A DNA stretch of 6,086 nucleotides from Calditrichota bacterium. Lineage in GTDB: Bacteria; Zhuqueibacterota; Zhuqueibacteria; Oleimicrobiales; Geothermoviventaceae. A program made the position numbers and the translations under genes. The notes under the pieces were generated by a model. The model saw only the letters and a list, made by a program, of their open reading frames with translations. It was not told the origin of the DNA and searched no databases. This document shows positions 1 through 6,086 of this stretch, in pieces (position 1 is the first letter of the stretch; every line of letters begins with the position of its first letter). The DNA lies in assembly GCA_013152765.1 (NCBI GenBank), contig JAADFT010000138.1:1-6086 (forward strand), read 5' to 3'.

Positions 1-18
1 GGCGAAATTTATTTCGCC
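1..18. repeat. Perfect 8-bp inverted repeat at the left edge
   Basis: GGCGAAAT-TT-ATTTCGCC is a perfect 8-bp dyad with two central bases. No T tract follows on the plus strand, so it is not a standard intrinsic terminator in that direction. It could be a regulator site, part of a terminator reading leftward, or a repeat element continuing beyond the window. Confidence 0.5.
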
Positions 19-267
19 CCGCTTCGTCCAGGGATTTGGTGGCCCGAACGAAGGACTGAACCGCGTTCCCAGCTTTGCTCTGACGAATCTGGCGCGGCAG
101 GCTCAGGTGGTTGCTGGAAACCAGCACCTTCGAACCGGAAGTTCCCGGCAGCGGAGCCTTTGCTTCAACCGTCGCTTTCTGTGGCGACCATTGCGGAAGA
201 CGGGGCGCCACGGTAAGGTCCGCGACGCACAGCCGAGGCTCTGAAACAACTGTGGAAGAAACCGTGC

Positions 268-273
268 GAGGTG
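268..273 (+). promoter_or_regulatory. Ribosome binding site of the GH67-like propeller gene
   Basis: GAGGTG ends four bases before the ATG at 278. It matches the anti-Shine-Dalgarno core and supports this start. The spacing is slightly short but workable. Confidence 0.65.
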
Positions 274-277
274 GTGA

Positions 278-2953
278 ATGCAGAAAATCTTCAAGCTCGT
301 GCTTCTCGCGCTACCAGTAAGTTTGCTTTTCCCCCTCACTGTCAAGACTGCCACTCCTAATTTCCCCATCCGCGGCTGGGTTCTCCTCCTGGACGACATG
401 GACTACCTTCGTGAGACCATCCAGAAGGCGCCGGAATTCGGCATCAACCATCTGGAGCTTTCCCACGCCATCGTGCACCACGTGGACGAACTGTTCTCCG
501 ACCCGGACCGTGTGGTGCGCGTACGGGAGCTGATCGATCTGGGTCATCAGAACGGCGCCAAGGTCTACATCTGGACTCACGAGCTCAACGGCGTTCCGCG
601 AGCCTTCTGGGTGCGGGGCAAGCTGGACGTAGACTCGCCCCGTTTCTGGAAATGGCTGCGGGACAAGTACAAGCGCGTCTTCGACCTGATTCCAGAGGTA
701 GACGGCCTGGTTCTGACGACTGTCGAAACAGAGGTGGTGATCTACGACGACGTGCGTGTCCGGAGTTCACTTCCGCCGGCAGAGCGTCTGCTGAAACTCT
801 ACACGGAACTGTTCAAGGTGTGCAAACGCCACAAGAAAGAGCTCTGGGTGCGCACGTTCAATTCCCAGCCGGAAGGTTACTTCTGGACTCAGCAGGCCCT
901 GAAGCGTGCACCCAAAGACATCCGCGTGTTGACGAAGCACGTTTTCTTCGACTGGTGGGAGTACTACCCGCTTAACCCGCTCCTGGGCGACGTTGGCGAC
1001 CACGTGCAGGTGGCCGAGTTCGACCTGTGTGGTCAGTTTCACGGGCACGCGTACTACCCCTGGTTGCTTGGCGACTACCTCGGTTACCGCGTGCGGCAGC
1101 TGGTCGAGCGTCGTGTGGACGGAGCTGTGGCAAGGATCGCCTGGCACGGGCGGCACAGCTTCGGCACACCCAATGAGGGCAACATCTGGGCGTTTTCGAA
1201 GTGGCTCAACGAACCGGGCCTCAGTGCCAGGGAAGCGTACGGAGACTGGGCCCGTCAACGCTACGGCGACAGGGTTGGCGACAAGGTCCTCGACATTTTG
1301 CTTCGCACGAACGATCTGGTGCAAAAAATCCTTTTCGTCCACGGCTTCAAGTCGATGGAAAGCGGCAACGTGTCGGGCCTGAAGCACCTGCTTGTCGTCC
1401 GCAAACTTCACCCGCTGGTCACGCGCGACTTCATTTCGCGTTACAAGCCGGGACTCCGTCCCCTTGCTGAGGAGCTGGTGCACCCCGTGCCGAGCACCCG
1501 GGTTTGGGTGAGGCACGAAAAAGAGGACGCGTTGCGAATCGCGAGGCAGTGTTTACGAGACCTGGAAGCCCTGAGACCCGAACTGGTGCCGTCCCGCTAC
1601 CGGGAGCTGCGTGACGGTTTTGCCCGGGCGGCACTGGCGGCTCGTGTGTGGAAGCCGCTTGCTGAGCTTTCTGTGGCCTTTGGAATCTGGGAGCAAAGCC
1701 GCAACGAGAACGACGCCGAAGTGCTTCGTTGCCTGGCCTACCAGATCGACGCTGTAGCAGACGAAGTGGCGCGTTCACCCTACGCCACACCACTCACGCC
1801 GTCGCACAAACTCCAGGCCATGTCGGCAGACTTGCAGCGGATCTTGCGGCCCGAAGTACAGTGGGTCTACTGGTACTACGGGGATTTTGCTTCCAACCCG
1901 GTGGTGACTGACCTGGATGGCGACGGGGTGAAAGAAATTCTGGTTGTGAACCGCGGCAAGAGCCTGCACGTGCTGGACTGCACGGGGCGCAGACGCTGGC
2001 TTTTTCAGACTGAGGGTTTGGGCTGGGCCTACCAGAGCATGACCTCGCGGCCCCTGGCAGTGGATCTCGACGGAGATGGCCATCAGGAAGTGCTGTTCGG
2101 CGCCGCCGACGGCCGGTTGCTGGCTCTCGGAAAGCAGGGTGAGTTGCTCTGGTGGATCCAGACCGACGGCCCGATTTCCGCAGGCCCTGTGCTGGTTTCG
2201 GGGAAAGAGCCTTTGGTTGTCTTCGGTTCACACGACGGACGACTCCGGGCTGTTGACCGCTGGGGCCGGGTTCGCTGGGAAGCCGACTTGCGGGAGCCGA
2301 TTTTGCAAACTCCGCTGGTGTGCCCGTCCCCCAGTGGCCATGGAACTCAGATTGTTGCCTGGAGCGAAAGCGGTGCTGTGCTCTCGGTGAACGAGAGGGG
2401 CAGGCCCCTGTGGGGTTCGGGACTCGGGGGCCCGACAACCGGTGCTGTGTACGTGGCGTCGTCTGAGCAGCCCCAAATCGTTTTCACCACCCGTGCGGGA
2501 CGTGTGTTCGGTCTCAACTTGACCGGCAAGAAACTGTGGAGCCGCGGACTAGGGAGTGCCGTGACGGCCCCGCCCGCGGTCTGGCAAGACGGGTCTACCC
2601 TCGAAGTCCTGGTTGGAACAGCAGCGAGTGAGCTGCTGGCAGTTGAGCCAGAAGGCGCCGTCCGGCGAATCTTCCGAAATTCGGCGGCGCTTACCTCACG
2701 TCCCGTCGTTGCCGATGTGGACGGTGACGGCAAAGTGGAGTTCGTTTGCGGTGAGGCCTCCGGCGCGGTGGCTGTCGTCAGCCAGGATGGCGAAGTCCTG
2801 TGGCGTTTCGCAGGCGGCAGCGACCGCAGTCCCGTAGTGGCGTCGCCGCTTGTGGCCGATCTCGACGGAGACGGACGAACGGAGATTCTCGTCCCTGGCA
2901 CAGACCATTTTCTGCTGTGCCTGCGTCCGGAGCTGGTGGTTCGTTTCCGGTGA
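278..2953 (+). CDS. Secreted GH67-like TIM-barrel protein with C-terminal PQQ/FG-GAP beta-propeller
   Basis: Seen: an 891-residue protein with a Sec-type N-terminus (basic start, hydrophobic core about 7-22, cleavage site unclear near 22-26). Residues about 29-330 alternate strands and helices like a TIM barrel. Several stretches resemble GH67 alpha-glucuronidases as I recall them: the VYIW strand (about 96), IPEVDGLVL (138-146), the D225 region, AEFDLCGQFHG (246-256) and a conserved-looking AFSKWLNEPGLSAREA region (305-320). Residues about 330-525 look helical, like the GH67 C-terminal domain. From about 525 there are eight repeats of roughly 40-50 residues with G-x-x-x-W docking motifs (W574, W625, W667, W712, W754, W842; F799 in one blade). 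Acidic DxDGDG loops start at D545, D596, D813 and D861. Family knowledge: GH67 enzymes remove (4-O-methyl)glucuronic acid from xylan fragments. Here the N-terminal GH67N domain is absent. Candidate acids are E150 or E152, D225 and E247, but Q253 sits where I expect the catalytic Glu of the QEY motif. Inference: an exported carbohydrate-active or carbohydrate-binding protein; true alpha-glucuronidase activity is uncertain. It ends with TGA and is convergent with the next gene. Confidence 0.75.
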   Translation: MQKIFKLVLLALPVSLLFPLTVKTATPNFPIRGWVLLLDDMDYLRETIQKAPEFGINHLELSHAIVHHVDELFSDPDRVVRVRELIDLGHQNGAKVYIWTHELNGVPRAFWVRGKLDVDSPRFWKWLRDKYKRVFDLIPEVDGLVLTTVETEVVIYDDVRVRSSLPPAERLLKLYTELFKVCKRHKKELWVRTFNSQPEGYFWTQQALKRAPKDIRVLTKHVFFDWWEYYPLNPLLGDVGDHVQVAEFDLCGQFHGHAYYPWLLGDYLGYRVRQLVERRVDGAVARIAWHGRHSFGTPNEGNIWAFSKWLNEPGLSAREAYGDWARQRYGDRVGDKVLDILLRTNDLVQKILFVHGFKSMESGNVSGLKHLLVVRKLHPLVTRDFISRYKPGLRPLAEELVHPVPSTRVWVRHEKEDALRIARQCLRDLEALRPELVPSRYRELRDGFARAALAARVWKPLAELSVAFGIWEQSRNENDAEVLRCLAYQIDAVADEVARSPYATPLTPSHKLQAMSADLQRILRPEVQWVYWYYGDFASNPVVTDLDGDGVKEILVVNRGKSLHVLDCTGRRRWLFQTEGLGWAYQSMTSRPLAVDLDGDGHQEVLFGAADGRLLALGKQGELLWWIQTDGPISAGPVLVSGKEPLVVFGSHDGRLRAVDRWGRVRWEADLREPILQTPLVCPSPSGHGTQIVAWSESGAVLSVNERGRPLWGSGLGGPTTGAVYVASSEQPQIVFTTRAGRVFGLNLTGKKLWSRGLGSAVTAPPAVWQDGSTLEVLVGTAASELLAVEPEGAVRRIFRNSAALTSRPVVADVDGDGKVEFVCGEASGAVAVVSQDGEVLWRFAGGSDRSPVVASPLVADLDGDGRTEILVPGTDHFLLCLRPELVVRFR

Positions 2954-3000
2954 GTGCGAGGTGAACCATCCGCGTCCCGGCGGAGAGTGGGTTCGCGGTT

Positions 3001-3040
3001 GCTCCCTCCTGTGAGGGGGCGAAGCAAGGTTCGCTTTGCT
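3001..3040. terminator. Tandem hairpins after the GH67-like gene, possible terminator
   Basis: Two adjacent hairpins begin 47 bases after the stop codon. GCTCCCTC-CTGT-GAGGGGGC (3001-3020) has an 8-bp stem with one G-U pair. AGCAAGG-TTCG-CTTTGCT (3023-3040) has a 7-bp stem with one G-U pair and a TTCG loop. No T tract follows, so intrinsic termination is not shown. Position between convergent genes is the main support. Confidence 0.35.
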
Positions 3041-3063
3041 CTCCGCCCGCGGGAAGTCTGTTC

Positions 3064-3083
3064 CTGACGCCGCCGGCAGTCAG
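3064..3083. terminator. Hairpin in the convergent spacer, possible terminator for the minus-strand gene
   Basis: CTGACGCC-GCC-GGCAGTCAG forms an 8-bp stem with one bulged A and a three-base loop. It lies 67 bases beyond the stop of the minus-strand gene. There is no T tract on either strand, so the terminator role is inferred from position. Confidence 0.25.
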
Positions 3084-3150
3084 TGGGCCGGGTCGATTTC
3101 CGACGCTGCTCTCGTACCGAACGCGCGGGTGTGTTGCCGGTCTCGCCTTT

Positions 3151-5712
3151 CTACACGCTGAACCAGTACGTCAGCTTGACGAGGAGCACGTGGTCGCCAG
3201 CCGTCGTGAACAGGCGACGCAAATCGTGAGGAGCATCGAACACACCTTCGGGATCAAAGCGTGTCCTGCCCTGCGACCAGACCAGGTAGAGTGCCGAACC
3301 CGGCCGGTACTCCCAGCGCAGTACCAGGTTGGAGCGAAACTGCTTGAAGTTGAAGTCCGGCGCTGAATCCCACTCGTACGGCGCGAAGCGGTCGCCGTAG
3401 CGGGGAGCCTTGGGCGAAATCACTTCTTTGAAGTCCGAGTACCGCCCAGCCGTCACAAAGGGCATGCCGTAAAACTGAAGCGACAGGTGCGGCGTCAGCG
3501 TGTAGCTGAAGCGCGTGGTGATGGCCAGCGTCTTGCGGTCAAGCTGTGCCAGAACGTAGTGTGGGGTGCCTTCGTCGTCTTCCACCGTGGCCACGTACTG
3601 GAGTTTGTCCCGGCTCACCGAGTAGTAGGGTCCTACGGACACGTTGAGTCGCCCCGAGAGGTCGGCCGTAACTTCCGGGCTGAACGACCGGTTCCACGTA
3701 CCGTTTGGCTGCCAGCTCAGAAAGAGGTGGCTGGACAGCCGGATCGGTTTTCGGTTGTCGGAGTAGAAGCCAAACCACGTGTTCGTTCGGTCGGGAATTC
3801 GAAGGGCCGGACCACCTCTCAGAGCGGTTGGCTCCAGCCTGTCGAAATCCCTGTTCACTCCCGCGAAAAAGCCCCAGTAGTTCAGGAGCTGGAAGTTCAC
3901 GTTCACGTTCCAACCGCGAAGAAGGTGCTCGCGACCGAAAGTGTAAACGTCCCAGAAATTCAGGTTTACGCGGTACATCCGGAAGACACGGCCGGGTTTG
4001 TAGTGACGGTAGCCGCCGAACAGGAAGCCGATCAAGAAATCGGTCATGCGCATGTAGCCGATGTCGTTCGACTCGAACCCGGGACTGCGGGCCAGGCCAC
4101 CCACGCCGAAGGTGACGCTGCCGCCGAACTTCCCGGCGAAGAGTTTCCCACCGAAACCTGAGAGGGACGTTCGCGTCGGGTCGTAGTGAACGTGTGGGGC
4201 ATCCGGTCGCTGGAAGTACCGCGCCGAGGACTTCTGCGCGCGCTGGATCGCTTCTGGCGACCCCTCGATTCGGGACCCGAACAGAGATGCCGTGATCATC
4301 CAGTTGTCGTTGTGCCAGCGGTGGTCCAGATCCAGTCCCCCGGTCACGGCCCGCCGGTTCAGAACGTCGAAGTCCTTGTACGAGAGGTCCCGCGCCACGT
4401 GGGTGAGAATGCCACCCAACGCTGTGCGTCCCTGGCGCATCTCTTTGCGGACCCGAGCCACGAAGTAGTTTGTGCGCGGCTCGACGGGGACGCGGTAGCG
4501 TCGGTTTCCCTCCTGGATTTCCGCTTCGGCCTGTTCGGTGAGCGCCTCCAGCACGCCAAGGCTCCAGCCGTTCTTCGTGCGTCCACTCAGCTTTGCCGCG
4601 CCCAGAATGTTGACGGCTTCCGGCATCTTCACGTAAGCGCTGTCCGGCACGTTGGGGTACACCTGAGGACTACGCCCGATTCGCCGTGAGTAAAACAGCG
4701 TGGCGTTGCCCATTTCTCCGTCGCCAACGCCGATCGGGTAAGAGAAAATGTTTGCTCCCTCGAGGAAGAAGGGCCGCTTCTCCTCGAAGAACGTTTCGTA
4801 GGCAGTTAGGTTGAACTCCGAGGGGTCGGCTTCCACCTGGCCGAAGTCGGGGTTCACCGTCAGGTTCAGCGAAATGTCGGACGAAACGGCGTAGCGCGCG
4901 TCCAGCCCGACTGCACCGGAAAATCCCGGACCGCTGCGAAAGGGATTCCCCGGTTCCTTCGGTTTCAGCGTCAGCGAGCCGCGGCTGTAAGGCAGGAGCT
5001 CGAGTCCGTGCACCTGGGGCAGGTTTTCGAGCCCTTCGAGCTCGCCGTAGTAGATGATTTCGCCGAGTGCGTCGCGCGGGATGAGGCTCCAGTGGTCTTC
5101 CTCGTTTTTCCGGTAGATGAAGCGCATGGCGTTGAAGCCCCACGTCTGCACGGGTTTGTGCGGGTAGCGGAGCTGCGAGAAGGGGATGCCGAACTCAGCG
5201 ATCCAGCCGCTGTCGTCCACAGTGGTTTTCACGTACCAGACGGCATCCCAGTTGGTGTCCATTTGCTCGCCGTTGTTCCAGATGTGCATGTCCATCCGGC
5301 TGCCGGCGGCGTTCACCCCAAAGGCGTAGGCTGTGTTGTGGTCGTGGTAGCTGTCGAAGGAGATTCCAACCCAGTCGGAAGGAGTCTCGACGTCGCGGCG
5401 CACGAGGCGTCCGACGATTTTCTCCGGTTCGCTGTCGTAGGCGCGAATGAGCACGTAGAGCAGGCGATCGTCGTAAGCCACGCGCACTGTGGTGCGCTCG
5501 GTGGCGGGTTGCCCTTCCAGCGGCTTCTGCTGAAGGAAGCTGTCCGCGGCGGGAATGGTCCACCAGATCGGTTCGATCCGGCCGTCCACGTGGATGGCGG
5601 CCTGTGGCACCCGAACGGCTTTCAGCCGGGGGCGGTTTGAACTCGAAGCAGAGGCCAGTGCACCGCTGTAGCCGACTGCCAGCACCAGGAACCAGATTGC
5701 AGCGCGCTTCAT
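3151..5712 (-). CDS. CBM9-like domain plus DUF5916 outer-membrane-type protein
   Basis: Seen: an 853-residue protein. The signal peptide has a basic start (MKR), a hydrophobic core to about residue 18 and an ALA-type cleavage site near residue 20 (or ASA at 22). Residues about 36-225 fit a CBM9-like (DOMON-type) beta sandwich: AIHVDGRIEPIWW near 39-51, TTVRVAYDDRLLYVLIRAYD near 74-93, then WVGISFDSYHD and GWIAEFGIPFSQLRY. From about 240 the protein carries hallmarks I associate with DUF5916: NPDFGQVEADPSEFNLTAYE (287-306), FFEEKRPFFLEG (308-319), LFYSRRIGRSP (339-349) and NILGAAKLSGRT (368-379). The rest is rich in alternating aromatic strands typical of outer-membrane barrels and ends in LTYWFSV. 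Length is typical of the family as I recall it. Family knowledge: DUF5916 proteins are common in Acidobacteriota, Bacteroidota and Gemmatimonadota; their role is not established. Inference: a surface or outer-membrane protein that may bind or pass carbohydrate. The ATG is fixed by a near-perfect ribosome binding site; the stop is TAG. Transport or enzyme activity cannot be read from the sequence. Confidence 0.85.
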   Translation of the reverse strand: MKRAAIWFLVLAVGYSGALASASSSNRPRLKAVRVPQAAIHVDGRIEPIWWTIPAADSFLQQKPLEGQPATERTTVRVAYDDRLLYVLIRAYDSEPEKIVGRLVRRDVETPSDWVGISFDSYHDHNTAYAFGVNAAGSRMDMHIWNNGEQMDTNWDAVWYVKTTVDDSGWIAEFGIPFSQLRYPHKPVQTWGFNAMRFIYRKNEEDHWSLIPRDALGEIIYYGELEGLENLPQVHGLELLPYSRGSLTLKPKEPGNPFRSGPGFSGAVGLDARYAVSSDISLNLTVNPDFGQVEADPSEFNLTAYETFFEEKRPFFLEGANIFSYPIGVGDGEMGNATLFYSRRIGRSPQVYPNVPDSAYVKMPEAVNILGAAKLSGRTKNGWSLGVLEALTEQAEAEIQEGNRRYRVPVEPRTNYFVARVRKEMRQGRTALGGILTHVARDLSYKDFDVLNRRAVTGGLDLDHRWHNDNWMITASLFGSRIEGSPEAIQRAQKSSARYFQRPDAPHVHYDPTRTSLSGFGGKLFAGKFGGSVTFGVGGLARSPGFESNDIGYMRMTDFLIGFLFGGYRHYKPGRVFRMYRVNLNFWDVYTFGREHLLRGWNVNVNFQLLNYWGFFAGVNRDFDRLEPTALRGGPALRIPDRTNTWFGFYSDNRKPIRLSSHLFLSWQPNGTWNRSFSPEVTADLSGRLNVSVGPYYSVSRDKLQYVATVEDDEGTPHYVLAQLDRKTLAITTRFSYTLTPHLSLQFYGMPFVTAGRYSDFKEVISPKAPRYGDRFAPYEWDSAPDFNFKQFRSNLVLRWEYRPGSALYLVWSQGRTRFDPEGVFDAPHDLRRLFTTAGDHVLLVKLTYWFSV

Positions 5713-5781
5713 TGCTCTTCACCTCCGACACTTTGTGTAGCGTTCAGGAGCGGGTGGATTGTCGAATTGAGCGAAGAGCAA
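5712..5781 (-). promoter_or_regulatory. mRNA leader structure covering the ribosome binding site and start of the DUF5916 gene
   Basis: On the minus-strand transcript, TTGCTCTTC (5781-5773) pairs perfectly with GAAGAGCAA (5720-5712), whose last base is the A of the start codon. Nested inside, TTCGACA (5766-5760) pairs with TGTCGGA (5730-5724) with one G-U pair, leaving a 29-base loop. The Shine-Dalgarno bases are thus split between the inner stem, an internal loop and the outer stem. This would be expected to limit ribosome access unless opened. The structure is seen in the sequence; a regulatory role (thermosensor, ligand-binding leader or protein-bound operator) is inference. I recognise no known riboswitch class. 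Confidence 0.45.
5719..5726 (-). promoter_or_regulatory. Ribosome binding site of the DUF5916 gene
   Basis: GGAGGTGA lies six bases before the ATG and matches the end of 16S rRNA over eight bases. It decides the start at 5712. It also falls inside the predicted leader fold. Confidence 0.85.
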
Positions 5782-5855
5782 ACTGCCCGGCCTCAGTCTG
5801 CTCGTTTTGTTTTCGGGTTTGGCCCCTTAGACGGAAGATCCGTAGAAAGGTTTCC

Positions 5856-5890
5856 CCGACGCGTCGGAGGGACGCGCTTCTACGCGTCCC
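5856..5890. repeat. Paired dyads rich in GACGCG
   Basis: CCGACGCGTCGG (5856-5867) is a perfect 12-base palindrome. One base later, GGGACGCG-CTTCTA-CGCGTCCC (5869-5890) forms a perfect 8-bp stem with a six-base loop. The two share the GACGCG core, which suggests related elements. Confidence 0.6.
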
Positions 5891-5905
5891 GCTGGACTTT
5901 GGAGT

Positions 5906-5923
5906 GCGGCAGCTTGCTGCCGC
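5906..5923. repeat. GC-rich perfect hairpin
   Basis: GCGGCAGC-TT-GCTGCCGC is a perfect 8-bp dyad directly after the TGGAGTGC motif. Similar GGAGTGCGGC-type hairpins are, as I recall, dispersed in some Verrucomicrobiota and Acidobacteriota genomes. Confidence 0.6.
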
Positions 5924-5944
5924 TTTGTGGGACTGCGGAGCAAC

Positions 5945-5956
5945 GCTCGCGCGAGC
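5945..5956. repeat. 12-base perfect palindrome
   Basis: GCTCGCGCGAGC is fully self-complementary. On the minus strand it lies in GTAGCTCGCGCGAGCG, which resembles GTAGCGCGAGCTTC further right (6024-6037), so the two may be variants of one repeat. Confidence 0.5.
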
Positions 5957-6040
5957 TACGGGGCGGCTTCGCACAGTTGTTGCCCGCGGTGGACATGTGT
6001 TGCTTCTGTTCCTTGCACGACCTGAAGCTCGCGCTACATC

Positions 6041-6059
6041 ACGGGCTCCGTGAGCCCGT
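6041..6059. repeat. Perfect 8-bp hairpin
   Basis: ACGGGCTC-CGT-GAGCCCGT is a perfect stem with a three-base loop, located two bases before the next hairpin. Confidence 0.6.
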
Positions 6060-6061
6060 AA

Positions 6062-6079
6062 CAAAATCGGGAGATTTTG
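6062..6079. repeat. AT-rich perfect hairpin next to the inverted 8-mer
   Basis: CAAAATC-GGGA-GATTTTG is a perfect 7-bp stem with a four-base loop. Its outer edge overlaps the GCACTCCA motif by one base, mirroring the arrangement at 5900-5923. Confidence 0.6.
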
Positions 6080-6086
6080 CACTCCA

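Larger units (their letters stand above)
1..277. other. Upstream region without a supported gene
   Basis: This stretch precedes the first large gene. It starts with a perfect dyad (1-18) and holds a smaller hairpin, TGCTGG-AAA-CCAGCA, at 112-126. Several frames stay open here, as is usual in GC-rich DNA. On the minus strand one frame is open from 310 to the left edge, and on the plus strand another is open from 2 to 244. Neither has a convincing start with a ribosome binding site, and I recognise no protein family in either. One could be the edge of a neighbouring gene. I found no convincing sigma-70 promoter; the best pair (TTGCGG at 191-196 and TAAGGT at 214-219, 17 bases apart) matches only three of six bases in each box. 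Confidence 0.5.
5782..6086. other. Hairpin-rich non-coding region
   Basis: No credible gene is seen here. The open frames that cross it translate to low-complexity, Arg/Ser-rich sequence created by the repeats. The stretch from 5831 holds a run of short perfect dyads, each different in sequence: ACGGA-AGA-TCCGT (5831-5843) and those listed separately. It may be a cluster of REP-like elements, or remnants of small mobile repeats. No sigma-70 promoter for the DUF5916 gene stood out. Confidence 0.55.
5900..6086. repeat. Segment bounded by inverted 8-mer TGGAGTGC
   Basis: TGGAGTGC at 5900-5907 recurs as its complement GCACTCCA at 6079-6086, the last bases of the window. In both copies the 8-mer overlaps or abuts a hairpin on its inner side, so the two ends have the same plan with different stem sequences. 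This could be a composite of two head-to-head REP-like units or a small non-coding mobile element. The right boundary cannot be judged because the window stops there, and no target-site duplication can be tested. Confidence 0.4.

Noticed and set aside
191..219. Possible sigma-70 promoter TTGCGG-17-TAAGGT
   Set aside because: Only three of six consensus bases in each box; such pairs are expected by chance.
103..399. Minus-strand open frame of 98 codons over the start of the first gene
   Set aside because: Arg-rich, overlaps the supported signal peptide region on the other strand and has no visible family signature.
767..1516. Minus-strand open frame of 249 codons opposite the GH67-like gene
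   Set aside because: It mirrors the coding frame of a well-supported gene in GC-rich DNA, has no recognisable domain and no ribosome binding site that I can see.
1794..3027. Long minus-strand open frames opposite the propeller region (214 and 226 codons)
   Set aside because: Low-complexity Arg/Ser/Pro-rich translations opposite clear PQQ/FG-GAP repeats; shadows of the real gene.
3487..5640. Plus-strand open frames opposite the DUF5916 gene (224, 167 and 210 codons)
   Set aside because: They lie fully inside a gene with clear family motifs and show the composition of antisense frames.
5604..6053. Plus-strand open frame of 149 codons
   Set aside because: It starts inside the DUF5916 gene on the opposite strand and runs through the hairpin cluster; no protein family features.
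5744..6082. Minus-strand open frame of 112 codons over the right-hand repeats
   Set aside because: Its sequence is produced by the hairpin repeats and is Arg/Ser-rich without domain features; not credible as a protein.
5831..6086. CRISPR array
   Set aside because: The dyads differ in sequence and spacing; there is no regular direct repeat with spacers.

Overview
The window is GC-rich bacterial DNA (about 60% GC by eye) with two large, convergent, complete genes. Both products carry Sec signal peptides. The second looks like a CBM9-like/DUF5916 outer-membrane barrel, so the host should be a Gram-negative (diderm) bacterium. The stem-loop repeats at the right end resemble ones I associate, from memory only, with Acidobacteriota and Verrucomicrobiota. 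I cannot name the organism.

Layout: 1-277 is a leader or intergenic region with a perfect dyad at the left edge and no gene I can defend. At 278-2953 (+) is an 891-residue secreted protein: a TIM barrel and helical region resembling GH67 alpha-glucuronidases, fused to a C-terminal beta-propeller of eight PQQ/FG-GAP-type repeats. At 2954-3150 is a 197-base convergent spacer with three hairpins that may end transcription from both sides. At 3151-5712 (-) is an 853-residue protein with a CBM9-like N-terminal domain and a long DUF5916-type beta-rich region. At 5713-6086 is the upstream region of that gene: a leader that can fold over its own ribosome binding site and start codon, then a dense run of short perfect inverted repeats.

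How the genes may work together: both products are exported and both belong to groups linked to polysaccharides (a GH67-like fold; a CBM9-like domain). A shared role in binding or breaking down plant-type polysaccharide at the cell surface is plausible. They are convergent and so not one operon, and nothing here shows the substrate. By my from-memory alignment, one catalytic carboxylate expected of GH67 is Gln in the first protein, so it may not be an ordinary alpha-glucuronidase.

No tRNA, rRNA, CRISPR array, transposase or phage gene was seen. The points most worth a second look are the barrel-propeller fusion with its altered active site, the leader structure over the second gene's start, and the hairpin-rich segment at the right end bounded by an inverted 8-mer.
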